Assembly (NCBI GenBank): GCA_030220185.1
Contig: JASPKZ010001290.1
Coordinates: 34,050 to 98,049 of the forward strand
Direction: 5' to 3'
DNA: 64,000 nt
DNA from: Diploptera punctata
Taxonomy: Eukaryota; Arthropoda; Insecta; Blattodea; Blaberidae
The notes beneath the pieces were generated by a model. It was not told where the DNA came from and made no database searches. It saw nothing but the letters and a program-made list of their open reading frames with translations. Shown in pieces: positions 1-10,867 of this stretch. Position 1 is the stretch's first letter, and each line of letters opens with the position of its first letter. The translations under genes and the position numbers were made by a program.

Positions 1-61
1 AAATTTATATGGTGAAAAATGCCTGATTTAAATTATCAAAACAAAATCAGTTACCAAAGCA

Positions 62-704
62 ACGTGACATAGTATATTACCATACAAGAATGGAAGATAG
101 TATTTTTGCGCGATAGCGCGTTCTGTTCGAACTTACAGCAATGGCGACCATGATTGAAATTTCAACCGTTCAACTTCCTACATTTCGGGTTGCCAACCTA
201 AATAACTACACTGTAATAAAAATAACTATACTGTAATGCTACACATTACAAACACGCGTGTGGGAAGTAAAAACCACTGCCCTCTATGTATACTACGTAC
301 AATGTATATACAGAAAATATCCAGAAGGTAGTGTTAATATACATTATACGAAACAAATCACTGCATTTTAAATGAACTGAACTTTATTTGAAACAATATA
401 AAACAATAAATACGTACTTGCCGCCATTTTATTTCTAAATTGGTTCAATAAACATTGCCCACACTGTTAACGTTAGTCAGTTGTTTATAATGAACGCAAA
501 TATTTCCAACAAAGATGTTATTATTTTACTATTATTTATTATTTTGAAAACACCATCGCGCAAAAAAATAATGTACAACGCACGTTTGTGAAGTATTTTA
601 CAGAATCTAGAAAATTAAAAATCTCGCTATCGCTCGGTTTTTAAACATTTTCTTGCTTCTGTAAAAATCACTTCCCAACCTCGCATCGTAATATACTATC
701 ACGT
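62..704. mobile_element. Non-autonomous TIR element (family R2), copy 1
   Basis: The ends are imperfect inverted repeats: atagtatattac at 69-80 and gtaatatactat at 688-699, extending outward with acgtga-like bases on both sides. The interior has no coding potential that I recognise. A second copy lies at about 45340-45903 with closely similar internal sequence, including the ttgcgcgatag motif and a stretch rich in ctatactgtaat, so this is a dispersed family. The inverted ends and lack of a transposase suggest a MITE. The superfamily cannot be assigned because no clear target-site duplication is visible. Confidence 0.6.
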
Positions 705-870
705 AAGCGTTGAAATATTTATGGTCGAGATGATAGACGAAGTCGTAATTTTTTAACGAATACCGCAAGTCTTAATCCTTGTATCATACTATTTTTTATT
801 TTATACTATGTTTAATTTATCATTAATTAGATTAATAACATTGTGTAAATATCACTTCAGGTGTACTATT

Positions 871-1560
871 GTGACTATTTAACTCATGCCCCAAATGGGA
901 GTCAATGACCAATCACGTTTCAATGATTTCTGTATTACAACCAATCAGAGACGTGTTTCACGAAATAATTATCAACGTTAGGATTATCATATATTAAGCA
1001 AAGCTCCTCCTTTTTAATATTCTGAACAGGTCTGACCGTTATTTTGCAGTGACTGAGCCTATAACAAAACGGCTACCAGATTGTATATAATAGTGCTTAC
1101 ATGTCAACATTTGTAGCAATGATTATACCACCAAAAAAAGAAACCACTGTTTGCACTTTCTTAAATGTATACGACATCAAAAATGAATTAATATACAGAT
1201 TGATGTGTTTCATTTTTTCTCCACTAGAGAGCATTCTTACAATATTGCGTTCCTTTGGCAATAAATAGTATGATCTGGTTGCAGTGATAAACAAAAGAAG
1301 CAGTAGTAAGCGTAGGCTACCTATCGTTTCTCATTAGTTTTCAACATCACCGTTTACTTTAAATATAAAAAATATTTTAAAAACTGTAGTTAAATAATGA
1401 TTTGTGAGTAAACAGCTTTATTTTATTCGTTAAAAAGTCCTAACAAATGCCCTCTTGATTTCCAAATTCTCTAGATAAATTCACTCCTCACTTCGTGAGT
1501 CGTGAATTTATCGATAATTTGGAAATCACTCGTGGCATTACTTATGATAATCATTTCAGG
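871..1560 (+). repeat. Interspersed repeat R1, copy 1, with 3' hairpin
   Basis: It begins gactatttaactcatgcccc and is repeated at 30012-31045 (minus), 34348-35112 (plus) and 59898-60590 (plus). All copies share the order of an ATG-poor AT-rich body, a run of A before gaaaccactgtttgc, and a terminal block ending near ggcattacttatga. The block at 1452-1538 is palindromic: gatttccaaatt at 1457 onward pairs with aatttggaaatc at about 1519-1530. A short inverted repeat gactatttaac / gttaaatagtc also links the start to a point just before the hairpin in the best-preserved copy. No transposase is seen, and the class is unknown. Confidence 0.6.
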
Positions 1561-1835
1561 GCGCCATTTAGAATATCTTATCAAATATGTATGAAGCTAC
1601 GAGTGATAATTGAGATTTTCCGCAAATTATTTTAAATAAGCCGAAAGAAACAAGGATAGATGTTATGTTTTAAATAAATTATTGTATTGAGCATATGTTA
1701 TTAAATAAAGCTAAAGTTAATTCAGAAATTCCCTTAAAACCAAGTTAATTGTTGGCCTCGCGCTGCATTCAAATTTCTTCCTCAGGATACGGTGATGCCA
1801 ATATGACATATGTAATGTATGTATAGCTGTTTTCT
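1561..1835. other. Unassigned AT-rich sequence
   Basis: I see no gene, RNA, tandem repeat or match to another part of the window here. Confidence 0.4.
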
Positions 1836-1841
1836 CTTACT

Positions 1842-2110
1842 TACTTACTGGCACTATCAAACCCGTAGGGTCATGGCCGCGCGGACATAAGCTCTCCATA
1901 CATCCCTATCCTGAGCTAATGTTTTCCAATCATTCCCTGTATAATCTACTTTCCTCAAATCATAGTTAATGTTGTTCTCTCACCTCATTCTTGGTCTACC
2001 AACTGGGCGTTTTCCCTCTGTCTTCCCTACAAGAAGCTTCCATGCACGTCTTTCATTCCCCATACGCGCAACATGTCCTGCCCATCGCAGTCTACGAGAC
2101 TTAACTGTTA
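1842..2110 (-). pseudogene. LINE 3' end, family J (C-terminal fragment)
   Basis: Read on the minus strand, this encodes the end of a non-LTR retrotransposon polyprotein: a GRP-type basic motif followed by ENNINYDLRKVDYTGNDW-like residues and an AQDRD motif. Closely related copies lie at 5720-5975, 19192-20022, 39288-39625 and 40600-41180. Only the 3' end is present, which is typical of 5'-truncated LINE insertions. It carries frame breaks and is not functional. Confidence 0.75.
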
Positions 2111-2235
2111 CCTGTTTTCTCTACATTGAAAGATTTATATTTACGCTAACGTACCGTGAACGGGTTTTAAGGGTAAGCAAGCCAATTTAAAGTTGGCTAG
2201 GCTGAAATTATTGTTTCGGGGTAATGTATATACAC

Positions 2236-2450
2236 ATCATCATCATCATCATCATCATCATGAACAAATTTGTTTTAGGCCATGTGGCCTGTAAGGTAAA
2301 CCTAGCGAAGATGGTCTTGATCTTTCCACCGATGTTTTGGTCTTCCTTGGTCCCTATGTCCAGTTGGGGTATATTGGAATGCCAATTTTGGAAGTCTATC
2401 CACATATTATTCTTATTATTCCTTATGTTTAAAAGAGACACCACACGCCA
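2236..2450 (-). pseudogene. LINE 3' end, family H, with (ATG)n tail
   Basis: On the minus strand a GRPKHRWKDQDHLR-like C-terminus precedes a stop, a short non-coding stretch and a (GAT)n tail, seen on the plus strand as the CAT run at 2238-2261. A second copy with the same tail occurs at 33557-33760. The basic W-containing motif is characteristic of the last residues of RTE-like LINE proteins. Only about 200 bases remain. Confidence 0.6.
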
Positions 2451-2564
2451 CTTTTCAGTTTTTTTTTATGTTTTAAGACGAAACACGTCACATACACATA
2501 CTTTCATACTCTTACTAAATATGGTGAACATTATAACGATTATGTTGGACAATAAAGTTCAAGC

Positions 2565-2703
2565 CAATTTGGGCTTAGAGTTTCCTGATATTTATCTAAC
2601 AGGTAAGGAAAAACTCCGAAAAAATCGTCACTCAGGAAACTTGTCTCGACTGGGATGAACACGGGTCCGCTGCTGCCCTCAAACCAGAGCAGTGGACACT
2701 TAA
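2565..2703 (-). mobile_element. SINE A, head fragment
   Basis: Minus strand. The tRNA-derived head starts with gtccactgctctgg and is followed by the central gttttt-cctcacctgt-like body, both strongly mutated. The 3' tail is absent. The B box region has decayed compared with the perfect ggttcgattcc of younger copies. Confidence 0.6.
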
Positions 2704-3620
2704 AATTTTTCTTCGTGTGAGAAATTGTAACATTGTCTTGCTTAAAAGATAAGTGTATATTTTATAAATGAGATATTCGTAGACTTTCACACATTAGCAA
2801 GGATAAGGTAAAAATTATTAAAAATTACCTTGTTTATAATTATTTGTAATGAGAAGATGAGAGACTATCTCATTCTCAAGGCTAATTGGATGGGCAATTC
2901 TATTTGAATGAAATTAGACATGTTGAAGATGTTGATGCGCGTGATGTGGCGACACGGACTTGCGTAATAATCATCAGTGCGCATCGAAACAAGTGAATTG
3001 CACGCGAAATCTTTAAACCATGGAACATTGGAATTAACACTCGTCTGGCAAAATATCAAAACCTATATTATATAAAAAAAGATCTAAACTTGCGATTAAA
3101 AGATTAATTCTAATTAAATACAGAGTTGTCATTCTTCTGCCCCTTAATGCCGTTGGGAGTAGGGTTCACCTTGGTCCATCCAGTTCTTCCATCAGTTATA
3201 TCCCTGCGCATTCTACTTATTTCCACCATTATTTTCTCTCACTTTCGCTTCTATCTTCGTATTTTCCTAAAACAGCTGAAAGATTCAAATTCATTATAAC
3301 CTCGAACATAAAACAAAATCTCATATTAATACAATCTTACTTATGGACACTTTGTCATCTAAGTCTGGAATATTATGATTGTGTCCGGTATGTTATGTAT
3401 TAGGCCTACTATTCTTGTGTTTCTGATGTCAGAAGTTGTATTTAGTTCTCTGGTAATATCTTTAGTTCTTAGATATTAAAGATATCTGCACTTCTTTAAT
3501 ATCAACAACACGTTCATGTTGGGAATTCATATTATTATCTCAGGTTTGATAAACTTACACTAGATACCGGCATATACGTAATTAAGTAAATCTAATATTT
3601 ATATATGAACTCTTAGTTAA
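2704..3620. other. No gene recognised
   Basis: The sequence is AT-rich. A minus-strand open frame at 2865-3059 is short and has no family features. The stretch around 3130-3290 has the composition of an old LINE remnant on the minus strand, but no motif is certain. Confidence 0.3.
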
Positions 3621-3624
3621 CTAA

Positions 3625-3945
3625 CTCCACGGCGTGACAGGCCTAGAAGGGCTCTTGACCTACCAGCCGATTGCTGACCTCACATCCATATTTGTCAATC
3701 ACAGAGGTAGACGATCATCCAGCTAATGTAGAGGTGACATGTGATCAGCATGTCGGATCCCCCAGCCGTTATAGCTGGTTTTCTCAACCTGGAGCCACTA
3801 CTTATTGTAGCTACCCAATTTCATCACTATACTAAGTGTGCACCGGTCCCATACTGGCTGAAATTCCATGAGGAAATTTCTTCCTCCATCGTAGCTCTGC
3901 GCCAAGGCATCTTGCCTTAACCACTCGGCTACGGCGCGGGACATA
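3625..3945 (-). mobile_element. SINE D copy
   Basis: On the minus strand the element starts with a tRNA-like head, cgccgtagccgagtggttaa, with A-box-like sequence, and continues through ggaatttcagccagtatggg to an end near ttaactccacggcgtgacag. Related copies are at 11813-12135 (minus), 42335-42480 (plus, 5' part) and 47635-47912 (minus). The pol III-type head shared by copies in different contexts supports a SINE. It is non-coding, and the open frame across it is a by-product. Confidence 0.7.
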
Positions 3946-3949
3946 TGGG

Positions 3950-4680
3950 CTCTTAGATAATTGTAAAATATTTTATCGTCATGATCTTCTAAATGCAATG
4001 CCTTCTCTCTTTTCTTCTCTCAGATCTTCGTTTCATTTGTTTATAGTCTTGTTTTAAGTATTGACATAAATATAAATAGATTTATTTTTCTTGTCATTTT
4101 ATTTGTAATGTCCAAACTATTCCTAATTATTAGCCCAACTATAATCAGAATTATAATTCGATGAATAGTTATCCATAAAATATAAATAAATAATTATTAT
4201 TTCTAAAAGAGAGCAATGTGTTAATGCATGTTAGAACAAACAATACGGTTCAACAACTTTTTAGATGTACATCGAGAATTTCATAATGTTTGGCATACTG
4301 CATTGCTATTTAAAATAAAGAAGTTACTACCTTTATTATTTTATTGCAATCATATCTAGAAGAGAGATTTTCAAAGCAAATTTTCAAAAAATTCACGGAG
4401 ACCTCTACTTCATCGTGTGCATAGTTATTTAATCTTATTATTGGTGTTACAAACTACACGATGCATCGTTGTATATTATACGGTCTGTTTTGACCCTAGA
4501 ATCCCAGTAGATGTTTCTATATTTCACTCATTTCTGTCCAAGTAGGCCCTGTAGTATAAGCAGCCTCTTATAGGAGGAGTGCCAGAACTTTATACAAACT
4601 GTCTGACTAGCTAACTGCCCCTACCATCGAACTTTTGATTCCAAATCTCTCTAATACATGTATTGTCTGTTAAGAAGCAT
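3950..4680. other. No gene recognised
   Basis: AT-rich sequence with no motif or internal repeat that I can assign. Confidence 0.35.
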
Positions 4681-4683
4681 CTG

Positions 4684-5035
4684 GGGCACGCCGTAGCGAA
4701 TTATTTACGGCAATACACTACAAGCCGGAAGGTCGGAGATTCGAGTCGCGGTATGGTCAGGATTTTTAAACTGACCAAAACCTTTTGTCAGCACGATGGC
4801 CTCGGGGGCGACTCAGCCTCTAACGTAAATAAGTGCTAGAAGATTTTGAAGCTTTAACATAGTTTTGTTGTATAATAATAAAACGCTATATTTTATCATA
4901 AGAGTATTCTGGAGGTAAAGAGGCCGTCACTCAGGGCTGACAACCCGACTGACATCTCGTGCCGATTGTCTAGAAAGGTGGGAGTCTTAACTTCCTACTA
5001 TCCCAAACGCCCTTAAGTCTGTAGTGGGATCACTT
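4684..5035 (+). mobile_element. SINE B copy, diverged
   Basis: The head reads gcacgccgtagcg, with a B-box-like block near 4740. It is followed by the family's gggtcaggatttttaaactg and gacaacccg blocks and the 3' end ctgtagtgggatcac. An extra AT-rich segment near 4845-4905 interrupts it relative to the copy at 6368-6654. Other copies are at 30356-30662 (minus), 52391-52605 and 53995-54052 (3' end only). Confidence 0.7.
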
Positions 5036-5049
5036 TGCCTTCAACAAAG

Positions 5050-5715
5050 CATCTTGCTTTTACAGACATTTCCTTACATGTGTAAGGAATTTAAATGTAG
5101 AAATTTATTAAGGATTTCCGACAAGCATACTTTTTTATAGGAGATTTATTTGGTAATACGTCATTACCTCATAAACTGTTGTATTTTGCAGTTAATTATT
5201 TTAGACGTCATCACTAGCTTCTTTGCCTGTCTAGAGGCTTTTAAGATTCTTCCTATCTATTTCTACATATAAGTTACAATATACTCGTACATTATAGATA
5301 TGGTTAAATCTTTACCCATCATAAAGAAGACCATTGATGATAACAAAACTAAATCAATTATTTGCTAGTTTAAATCAATAATCAACATGAAAACATGTTG
5401 CGTGACATAATTATTTATGAATACGCCTGCATGTTATAATTATACACGCCCGCCTAACAGGTGTGTCAGAATAGTTGCCGAGGTGTCATGGCGACCTTCA
5501 AAATGACGAAATTGAGTACTCATGCGTGATACTAAAACCTATTTTGTCATGTGGGTTGTCCTGTTCCCGGAAAGAGAGAGAATGTTTGTAATGTAGACCA
5601 ACTACTTCACATCATCTCCATAAATAAACATAATAACTATAATCCTATAATGTGTTTATACAGTTCCTTCCTCTATTTTTCGTAAACACTTTTCATTAAA
5701 CAGTTTTATATATGG
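5050..5715. other. No gene recognised
   Basis: AT-rich unique-looking sequence. I see no supported feature. Confidence 0.35.
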
Positions 5716-5719
5716 TATA

Positions 5720-5975
5720 ATAAGAACAGTAGACTGCGATGGCAGGACATGTGGCGCGAATGGGGAATGGAAGCTTCTTGTAGGAAAACCAGAGGGAAAA
5801 CGCGCAGTTACTAGTCCAAGAATGACGTGGGAAAATAACATTAACCATGATTTTAGGAAAGCAGATTATACAGGGGATGATTGGAAAATATTAGCCCAGG
5901 ATAGAGATGCGTGGAAAGCTTACGTCCACGTGGCCAATAACCTACGGGTTCAATAGTGCCAGTGAATTAGTTAGT
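5720..5975 (+). pseudogene. LINE 3' end, family J
   Basis: It encodes, with frameshifts, the family J C-terminus (LRWQD, then KLLVGKPEGKR, then DYTGDDWK and AQDRDAW). It ends with the family's caatagtgccagtgaattag terminus. The 5' part is missing and there is no tail of note. It is one of at least six family J fragments in the window. Confidence 0.7.
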
Positions 5976-6017
5976 TTAAACATACTTTCTGTATATTTCG
6001 TGGTGATAATTGTTACA

Positions 6018-6100
6018 TATATTATCATCAAAATCCCAATCATCAAACAAAAATTTAAATATCGTTGACGCGTTTCAATAGCGAAGCTATCATTATCAAA
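6018..6100. repeat. Left arm of an inverted repeat (partner 7580-7655)
   Basis: The block around atcatcaaaatcccaatcatc reappears in inverted form around 7620-7650 as gatgattgggattttgatga-like sequence. Similarity extends for about 75 bases on both sides of a gtccacga/cgttgacg core. The pair brackets LINE, SINE B and SINE A insertions. It may be the two ends of one older element now filled with later insertions. Confidence 0.45.
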
Positions 6101-6124
6101 CTGAATAAGCGACTTCTGTTAAAT

Positions 6125-6215
6125 AGTCTTCTCCGTTCGCCTGTCTGTTCATCTCTCTTTGGTCCAAAAAGTCTCCTGAGGACTCAAACACTCGTAATAT
6201 TTTTCTTCCCTTAAA
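6125..6215 (-). pseudogene. LINE fragment, family J
   Basis: The minus strand matches the part of the 40.6-41.2 kb copy encoding LRVFE and FGPKRDEQTGERRRL-like residues. It is about 90 bases long and only an internal piece. Confidence 0.6.
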
Positions 6216-6269
6216 CTACGGTCAGAGCCCTCTTTTCCTTTGTTAAATAAAAGAGGGTTATCTTACATA

Positions 6270-6995
6270 CATACATAGCGTTCTGCAAACTCATCATTCT
6301 CCACTCTTTCCTTAGCTCAGCCTTCCATTTTGTATCAGCATAAAATCCATTTATTTTAATATCGTCTACGCCGTAGCATAGTGGTTAAGGCACAGCGCTA
6401 CAATCCGGAAGGTCGAGGGTTCAAGTCCCGGTGGGGTCAGGATTTTTAAACTAACCCAAACCTTCTGGCGGCACTATGGCCCTTGGGTCGACACAGCCTC
6501 TAACTAAAATGAGTACCAGACGCTTGTTCTGGGGTAAAGGCGGCCGTCACGCAGGGCTGACAATCCGGCTGACATCAAGTGCCGATTGTCCAGAAAACAT
6601 GGGAGCCTTAACCTCCCACTACCCATGGGCTTCCTGAGGCCTGTAGTGGGAATACATAACTTTACTTACTATCATATGATGTATTTTCCTACCTCTAACC
6701 TTCTTTCCGTTGACCATTCCTTCTAGGGCATCCATCAGCAGGCAGTTTCTTCTTAGCTAATGGCCAATCCAATTTATTTTCCTCTTCGTTATGAGTTACA
6801 GCATTGTTCTTTCTTCACCCACTTTGTCTAGCATATCTTTATTTTTTATTTTGTCTGTCCATTTTATACCCTCCATACTTCTTTATATCCACACCTCAAA
6901 GCTTTTCCTCATTCCGTCGTAATGTTCAAGGCTCTTAACCATACCCTGCTACACCCCACACAAATCACTACACTAGCCTCTTCCATAATTCTTTT
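6270..6995 (-). pseudogene. LINE 3' region, family I, split by a SINE B
   Basis: The minus strand encodes, in broken frames, a KKVRGRK-type basic motif and KINGFYADTKWKAELRKEWR near 6280-6370, as in the C-terminal parts of insect LINE proteins. The SINE B at 6368-6654 lies inside it. An unsplit homologue lies at 62026-62366, so the insertion point can be read directly by comparison. Confidence 0.65.
6368..6654 (+). mobile_element. SINE B, near complete
   Basis: The tRNA-derived head, ccgtagcatagtggttaagg (A-box region) and gggttcaagtcccgg (B-box region), is followed by the family body and the 3' end ctgtagtgggaatac. It sits inside family I LINE sequence and so is younger than that LINE. No obvious long TSD is visible. 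Confidence 0.8.
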
Positions 6996-7034
6996 GCCAA
7001 TGGTCCGCAGAAATGCGTTATCTTAATGATAACA

Positions 7035-7600
7035 ATACATAATTTATAATTGTTAGTCACGTGATGTAATGTAATTTTTATATTGTATTTGTATACCCTT
7101 TTTCAATCTTGATAATTATATTTTGCTATTAAATTATAATCCATCCATCCATAATAATTCTGCCCGAGGGTAGATCATTCACTGCAATCATAGCATTTTC
7201 ATGCTGTGTTTTTGCAGCTTTACTAGGGAATTGTAGGTGTGGTAGCTTCTCGTTGAAGGATTGATGAAGAAGATGAGATGATAATGATAAGGATGATGAT
7301 GATGGCCATATGATTTCGGGGACCATTTGGGCCTTAAAGTTTTCCTGAAATTTGTCTTACAGGTGAGGAAAAACCCAGATAAAAACCTCACCCAGAAAAA
7401 CTGCCCCGACCGGGGATCGAACCCCGGGCCCGCTGCGTGATAAGGCAGCACGCTACCTCGAGACCACAGCGGTGGACATATTAAATTATAAAAATATACA
7501 TAAATCATTTATAATTGTCAGATACGTGATGTAATGTAATATTATATTTATTTTTATACGCTTTTTCAGTCATTTTAATGATATTTTGCTATTAAAACTC
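7035..7600. repeat. Tandem duplication of a ~100-bp unit, split by a SINE
   Basis: The unit 7035-7137, containing acgtgatgtaatgtaat and ending ttttgctattaaa, recurs at 7502-7600. The SINE A at 7140-7478 has landed between the two units. Confidence 0.6.
7140..7478 (-). mobile_element. SINE A, full length with 13-bp TSD
   Basis: On the minus strand the element starts tgtccaccgctgtggtctcg. It contains a B box close to ggttcgatcc, the central body and tail module A (ccggtgtgg-type, cgggcagaattatt), and ends in a short tggatggatgga tail. It is flanked by the perfect duplication tattaaattataa at 7127-7139 and 7479-7491. At 339 bp it is the best reference copy for the family. Replication presumably relies on a partner LINE, which I cannot identify. 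Confidence 0.9.
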
Positions 7601-7655
7601 GTGGACGATTTTTAATTTTCTTTGGTGATTGGGATTTTAATGATAACGTTAGCTT

Positions 7656-8335
7656 CTGTACTTTAGACTTGTATAGAACTAAGCACCTCATGTAAACCTG
7701 CTTATATCTTTGCTATTTAATAGTCATGTTTTCAAGACTAAGAAATTATCATACTTAACCTATATTTACAGATATAATATTCAGATAAAATATTAACATT
7801 ATAAATTCCTCTTGCATTCCTACTTGCTCATTTGAATTAAGGAGGCGAGTAAGGTTAAAACGTTACCTTGTAGGCTTACTGCACTTTAACTTACTGATGT
7901 TTCACAAGTGATGAAGAAAAAGCTATAATTCATTGCTAACATTTTTATTGGAAAACATACCAATGAGATACCATAAAGCTCATTTCATATAGAATTTATT
8001 ATGTAAAATGTTACGGATAGTTTAATTGCTTGTTACAGATGAGTTTAGCTGTTATCAAATTTTATAAGGGAAAGAAATCATGACTTACTGCATTGATAGT
8101 CTTAAAATCACTTTTGAATCCGATGTAGTCCAGATCGATATAAAATATCAAAATATAGTAGCAGGAGTATAGGTGCGGTAAAGGGCAATGGTGGTGTTGG
8201 TAGTTCAACAATAATCTTTAACAACTCAGGTCATTAGCGTTGAAATTCAAAGATTGACGTGACATTATGTTATGATACCTCTTTATCAGGCTTGAGGTTC
8301 TTTCATGTGCTGTAAAGCTATGAGAAATTCCATCG
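7656..8335. other. No gene recognised
   Basis: AT-rich. I see no repeat or coding feature I can support. Confidence 0.35.
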
Positions 8336-8337
8336 CT

Positions 8338-8752
8338 ATGGTCTCGGGGTAGCCTCGCTGCCTCGTACGCAGCGAGCCCGGGTTCGATCCCGGTCAGGAC
8401 AAGTTTTTTTTGGGGGGGGGTTTCCTCATTTGTAAGACAAATGTCAGGAAAATTTAAGGCCCAAATGCCACCAGAAAATCATCTGGGCATCATAACCATC
8501 AATATCATATTCGCCATCTTTAGTATGAATGTGTGTATGAATGGTGTGTTTCGTTTTAAAGTTGTGTTGTCTCAGAAGAGGTCCTGGCATTGAGATGATC
8601 CCTCATTCGAATCAAATGTCCTTCTGTGGTCAAAAAAGTATGTATGTGATCGGTAGTTAAAACCCTTCTCCCTACAGAACGTGTCACTGTAAGCCCGGGT
8701 GGCATGTGACAGTGGCATACAAAAGTACGTACAAGCTGAGAGATTAAACTGC
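8338..8752 (+). mobile_element. Chimeric SINE, head A joined to tail F
   Basis: The head, ggtctcggggtagcctcgctg with B box gggttcgatcccgg, and the central body are of SINE A type. After an ATC-rich run at about 8485-8515 the sequence changes to tail module F: tagtatgaatgtgtgtatg, later gtggtcaaaaaagtatg, ending gagagattaaactg. The same tail occurs at 9853-10082 and 46556-47165, and in part at 16640-16775. Confidence 0.75.
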
Positions 8753-8837
8753 ATTAATGGTATGGAAATCTACGATACCCACGAATTACTTTCCTTCCGA
8801 CGGATGCCATATCCTGACCAGCAAACTTTTTCCTTAG

Positions 8838-8838
8838 C

Positions 8839-8895
<57 letters not shown>
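8838..8895. repeat. (ATT)n microsatellite
   Basis: A continuous ATT run. It directly precedes a LINE fragment that is followed by a second ATT array. Confidence 0.95.
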
Positions 8896-9085
8896 GAGCG
8901 ATGGCCGAAGCAACTATATGAATGGCATCCTAACAGAAAGAAGAAAAGAGGAAGACCAAGGTTAACATGGAAGGAAAACATGAAGACAGTAATGCAAGCT
9001 AGAGGGCTAAGCATCGAAGATGCCCAAGACCGTAGGCTTTGGAGGTTTGGCACGGGAAGACGGCAGCAGCTGTAAAAACCCGAAG
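8896..9085 (+). pseudogene. LINE C-terminal fragment between two ATT arrays
   Basis: The translation includes KQLYEWHPNRKKKRGRPRLTW followed by RRLWRFGTGRRQQL and a stop. This is the standard C-terminus of RTE-like LINE proteins. The 3' end runs into an ATT-rich tail at 9090, consistent with a microsatellite-type LINE tail. Only the last 60 codons are present. Confidence 0.7.
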
Positions 9086-9089
9086 ATAG

Positions 9090-9129
9090 ATAGAGATTAT
9101 TATTATTATTTTTATTATTGTTGTTGTTG

Positions 9130-9189
<60 letters not shown>
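9090..9189. repeat. (ATT)n / (GTT)n microsatellite
   Basis: ATT repeats interrupted by a short GTT block. This may derive from the tail of the preceding LINE. Confidence 0.9.
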
Positions 9190-9190
<1 letters not shown>

Positions 9191-9850
9191 ACAGTTAATA
9201 GTATTTAATGTTTAAATGACACTATTAGGTTAATTTTAATTATTAATATTCAGAACCAGATGCAAGCATTTTAATCAGTAATCCACGGGAATTGACGTGA
9301 TTTTTTAAATAAAATACTTAGGTGGGGTTTTCTTCGGAGAAGAAGCTGAACTTTGTCCTTGTCACACATTTGTGTCATGAACATCTACGATATGTAAAGG
9401 ATATACTTGCCAAATTTCCCAATCACAGAAGGTATGTAATAACTTTTAATACTGTTCATATTATTTTAGTTTTTTTTAATAATCGCATTCAGTAAATGCT
9501 TGTATTTTCCTAAAAATATGACATTGAATTTTATTAAATATTTGTACTTAAAGAATTTAATACCTATTCAACACTTAATTTACAAGTTTATTATAATATT
9601 CTAGATGGCAAACAGTCACGGTGAAAGGACAGAAAGTAATTATTGTATCACTTGATAGAATGTTTATTTATTTTTACTGCAAAACAACATTTATAAGATA
9701 CATTAACAATATATTTATTATAATGTTTATGTCTATTAGTAATTGCATTACATATAAAGTTCTTTATGCTCAAAAGGTGGCTAGAATAGGGGAGAAAGTA
9801 TTTTACAAATATTTTGCAGTGAAGATAAATAAACATTATTGCTAACTGAT
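9190..9850. other. No gene recognised
   Basis: AT-rich. The open frames on both strands are short and lack recognisable domains. Confidence 0.35.
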
Positions 9851-9852
9851 AA

Positions 9853-10082
9853 TGACCGCTGTGGTCTCGGGGTAGCCTCGCTGCTTCATACAAAGGAGGC
9901 CCGGGTTCGATCCCCGGTCGGGACAAGCACCTTGGCTTTCCACGTCCTTGTGTGGTCAAAAAAGTATGGGTATGATCCATAGTTTGTAAAAAAATCCCTC
10001 TCCCTACAGGTCATGACACTGTAAGGCCCGGATGACATATGGCATGTATAAATTACCTATAAGGCGAGAGGTTAAACGGGGT
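9853..10082 (+). mobile_element. Chimeric SINE A/F, internally deleted
   Basis: It has head A with a perfect ggttcgatccc-type B box, followed almost directly by the later half of tail F (gtcaaaaaagtatgg, then gtcatgacactgtaaggccc, ending gcgagaggttaaac). The central body and first half of the tail are missing. Confidence 0.75.
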
Positions 10083-10084
10083 TA

Positions 10085-10640
10085 CTGAAGCGATTCTATA
10101 ATGAATTGTGATTTATAATGATTTATCGCAGAAAGGAATTAAATATTGAAATAAGAAAGGACATTCATAATATAAATGTTAAGAGATTACACATATTTAA
10201 TTCAGTTATACACTAAAGGGGGAAAAATATTCCGGTCTTCCTTTTAAGAGATGGAAGAACTCGATACCTTTCAACGCCCTAGTTCTATTAGGGAGAAAAA
10301 CAAAAATATATACATATCACAAAAAATAACTTATTATAGTTACATTTTCAAGATAATGCAGTTTTTAGGCGAAGACATTTCTCTGTTAAATTTATAAAGT
10401 ATACAATAGATCTACAATTGTATAAGTTATCCAATGAAATTTTTTAGCTAAAAAAATTGGCTAGATTTATGAACAAATTACTTTCATACGAACCCAAACT
10501 TTTGAAAATTCATGATCGAATTGTCCTCTAAATACATTCAATTGATTCATTTTATTGTAGGTTATTGAAATGTAGTTTTATAAATGAAATGTTTTATAAT
10601 TAGTCATTCAGTTCAGATCATTACATAAACCAGAATAGGA
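10085..10640. other. No gene recognised
   Basis: AT-rich sequence without assignable features. Confidence 0.35.
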
Positions 10641-10644
10641 AATA

Positions 10645-10830
10645 TGAAAGACATCATCAGCATCTAGGATTAGACCTGCTGGTCTGTTCCGATCTGATGT
10701 TAGAATTGGACTATCTGTCTTTACTGGCTCTTCCAACATTTCTTCGTCCTAGTGGATTGTAATGAATAATCTGTTTCGGAATTCTATTGTTATCCATTCT
10801 ATTGATGAAATACAAACAACGGAAATGCGA
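10645..10830 (-). pseudogene. LINE 3' end, family K
   Basis: It resembles the family K segment at 19251-19519: an opening CATC-rich tail, a ggattagacc / ggattaagcc block, and a C-rich stretch that encodes basic residues when read on the minus strand. It is old and short. Confidence 0.45.
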
Positions 10831-10867
10831 TTTTGTGAAGAAATTAATATGCATCTGTGTTAGTCAA

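Noticed and set aside
2224..2658. A 144-codon open frame
   Set aside because: It spans a CAT microsatellite, the antisense of a LINE 3' end and a SINE fragment, so it is not a gene.
7140..7478. The tRNA-like head of SINE A as a real tRNA gene
   Set aside because: The same head recurs in over a dozen copies fused to SINE bodies, and the cloverleaf is incomplete.
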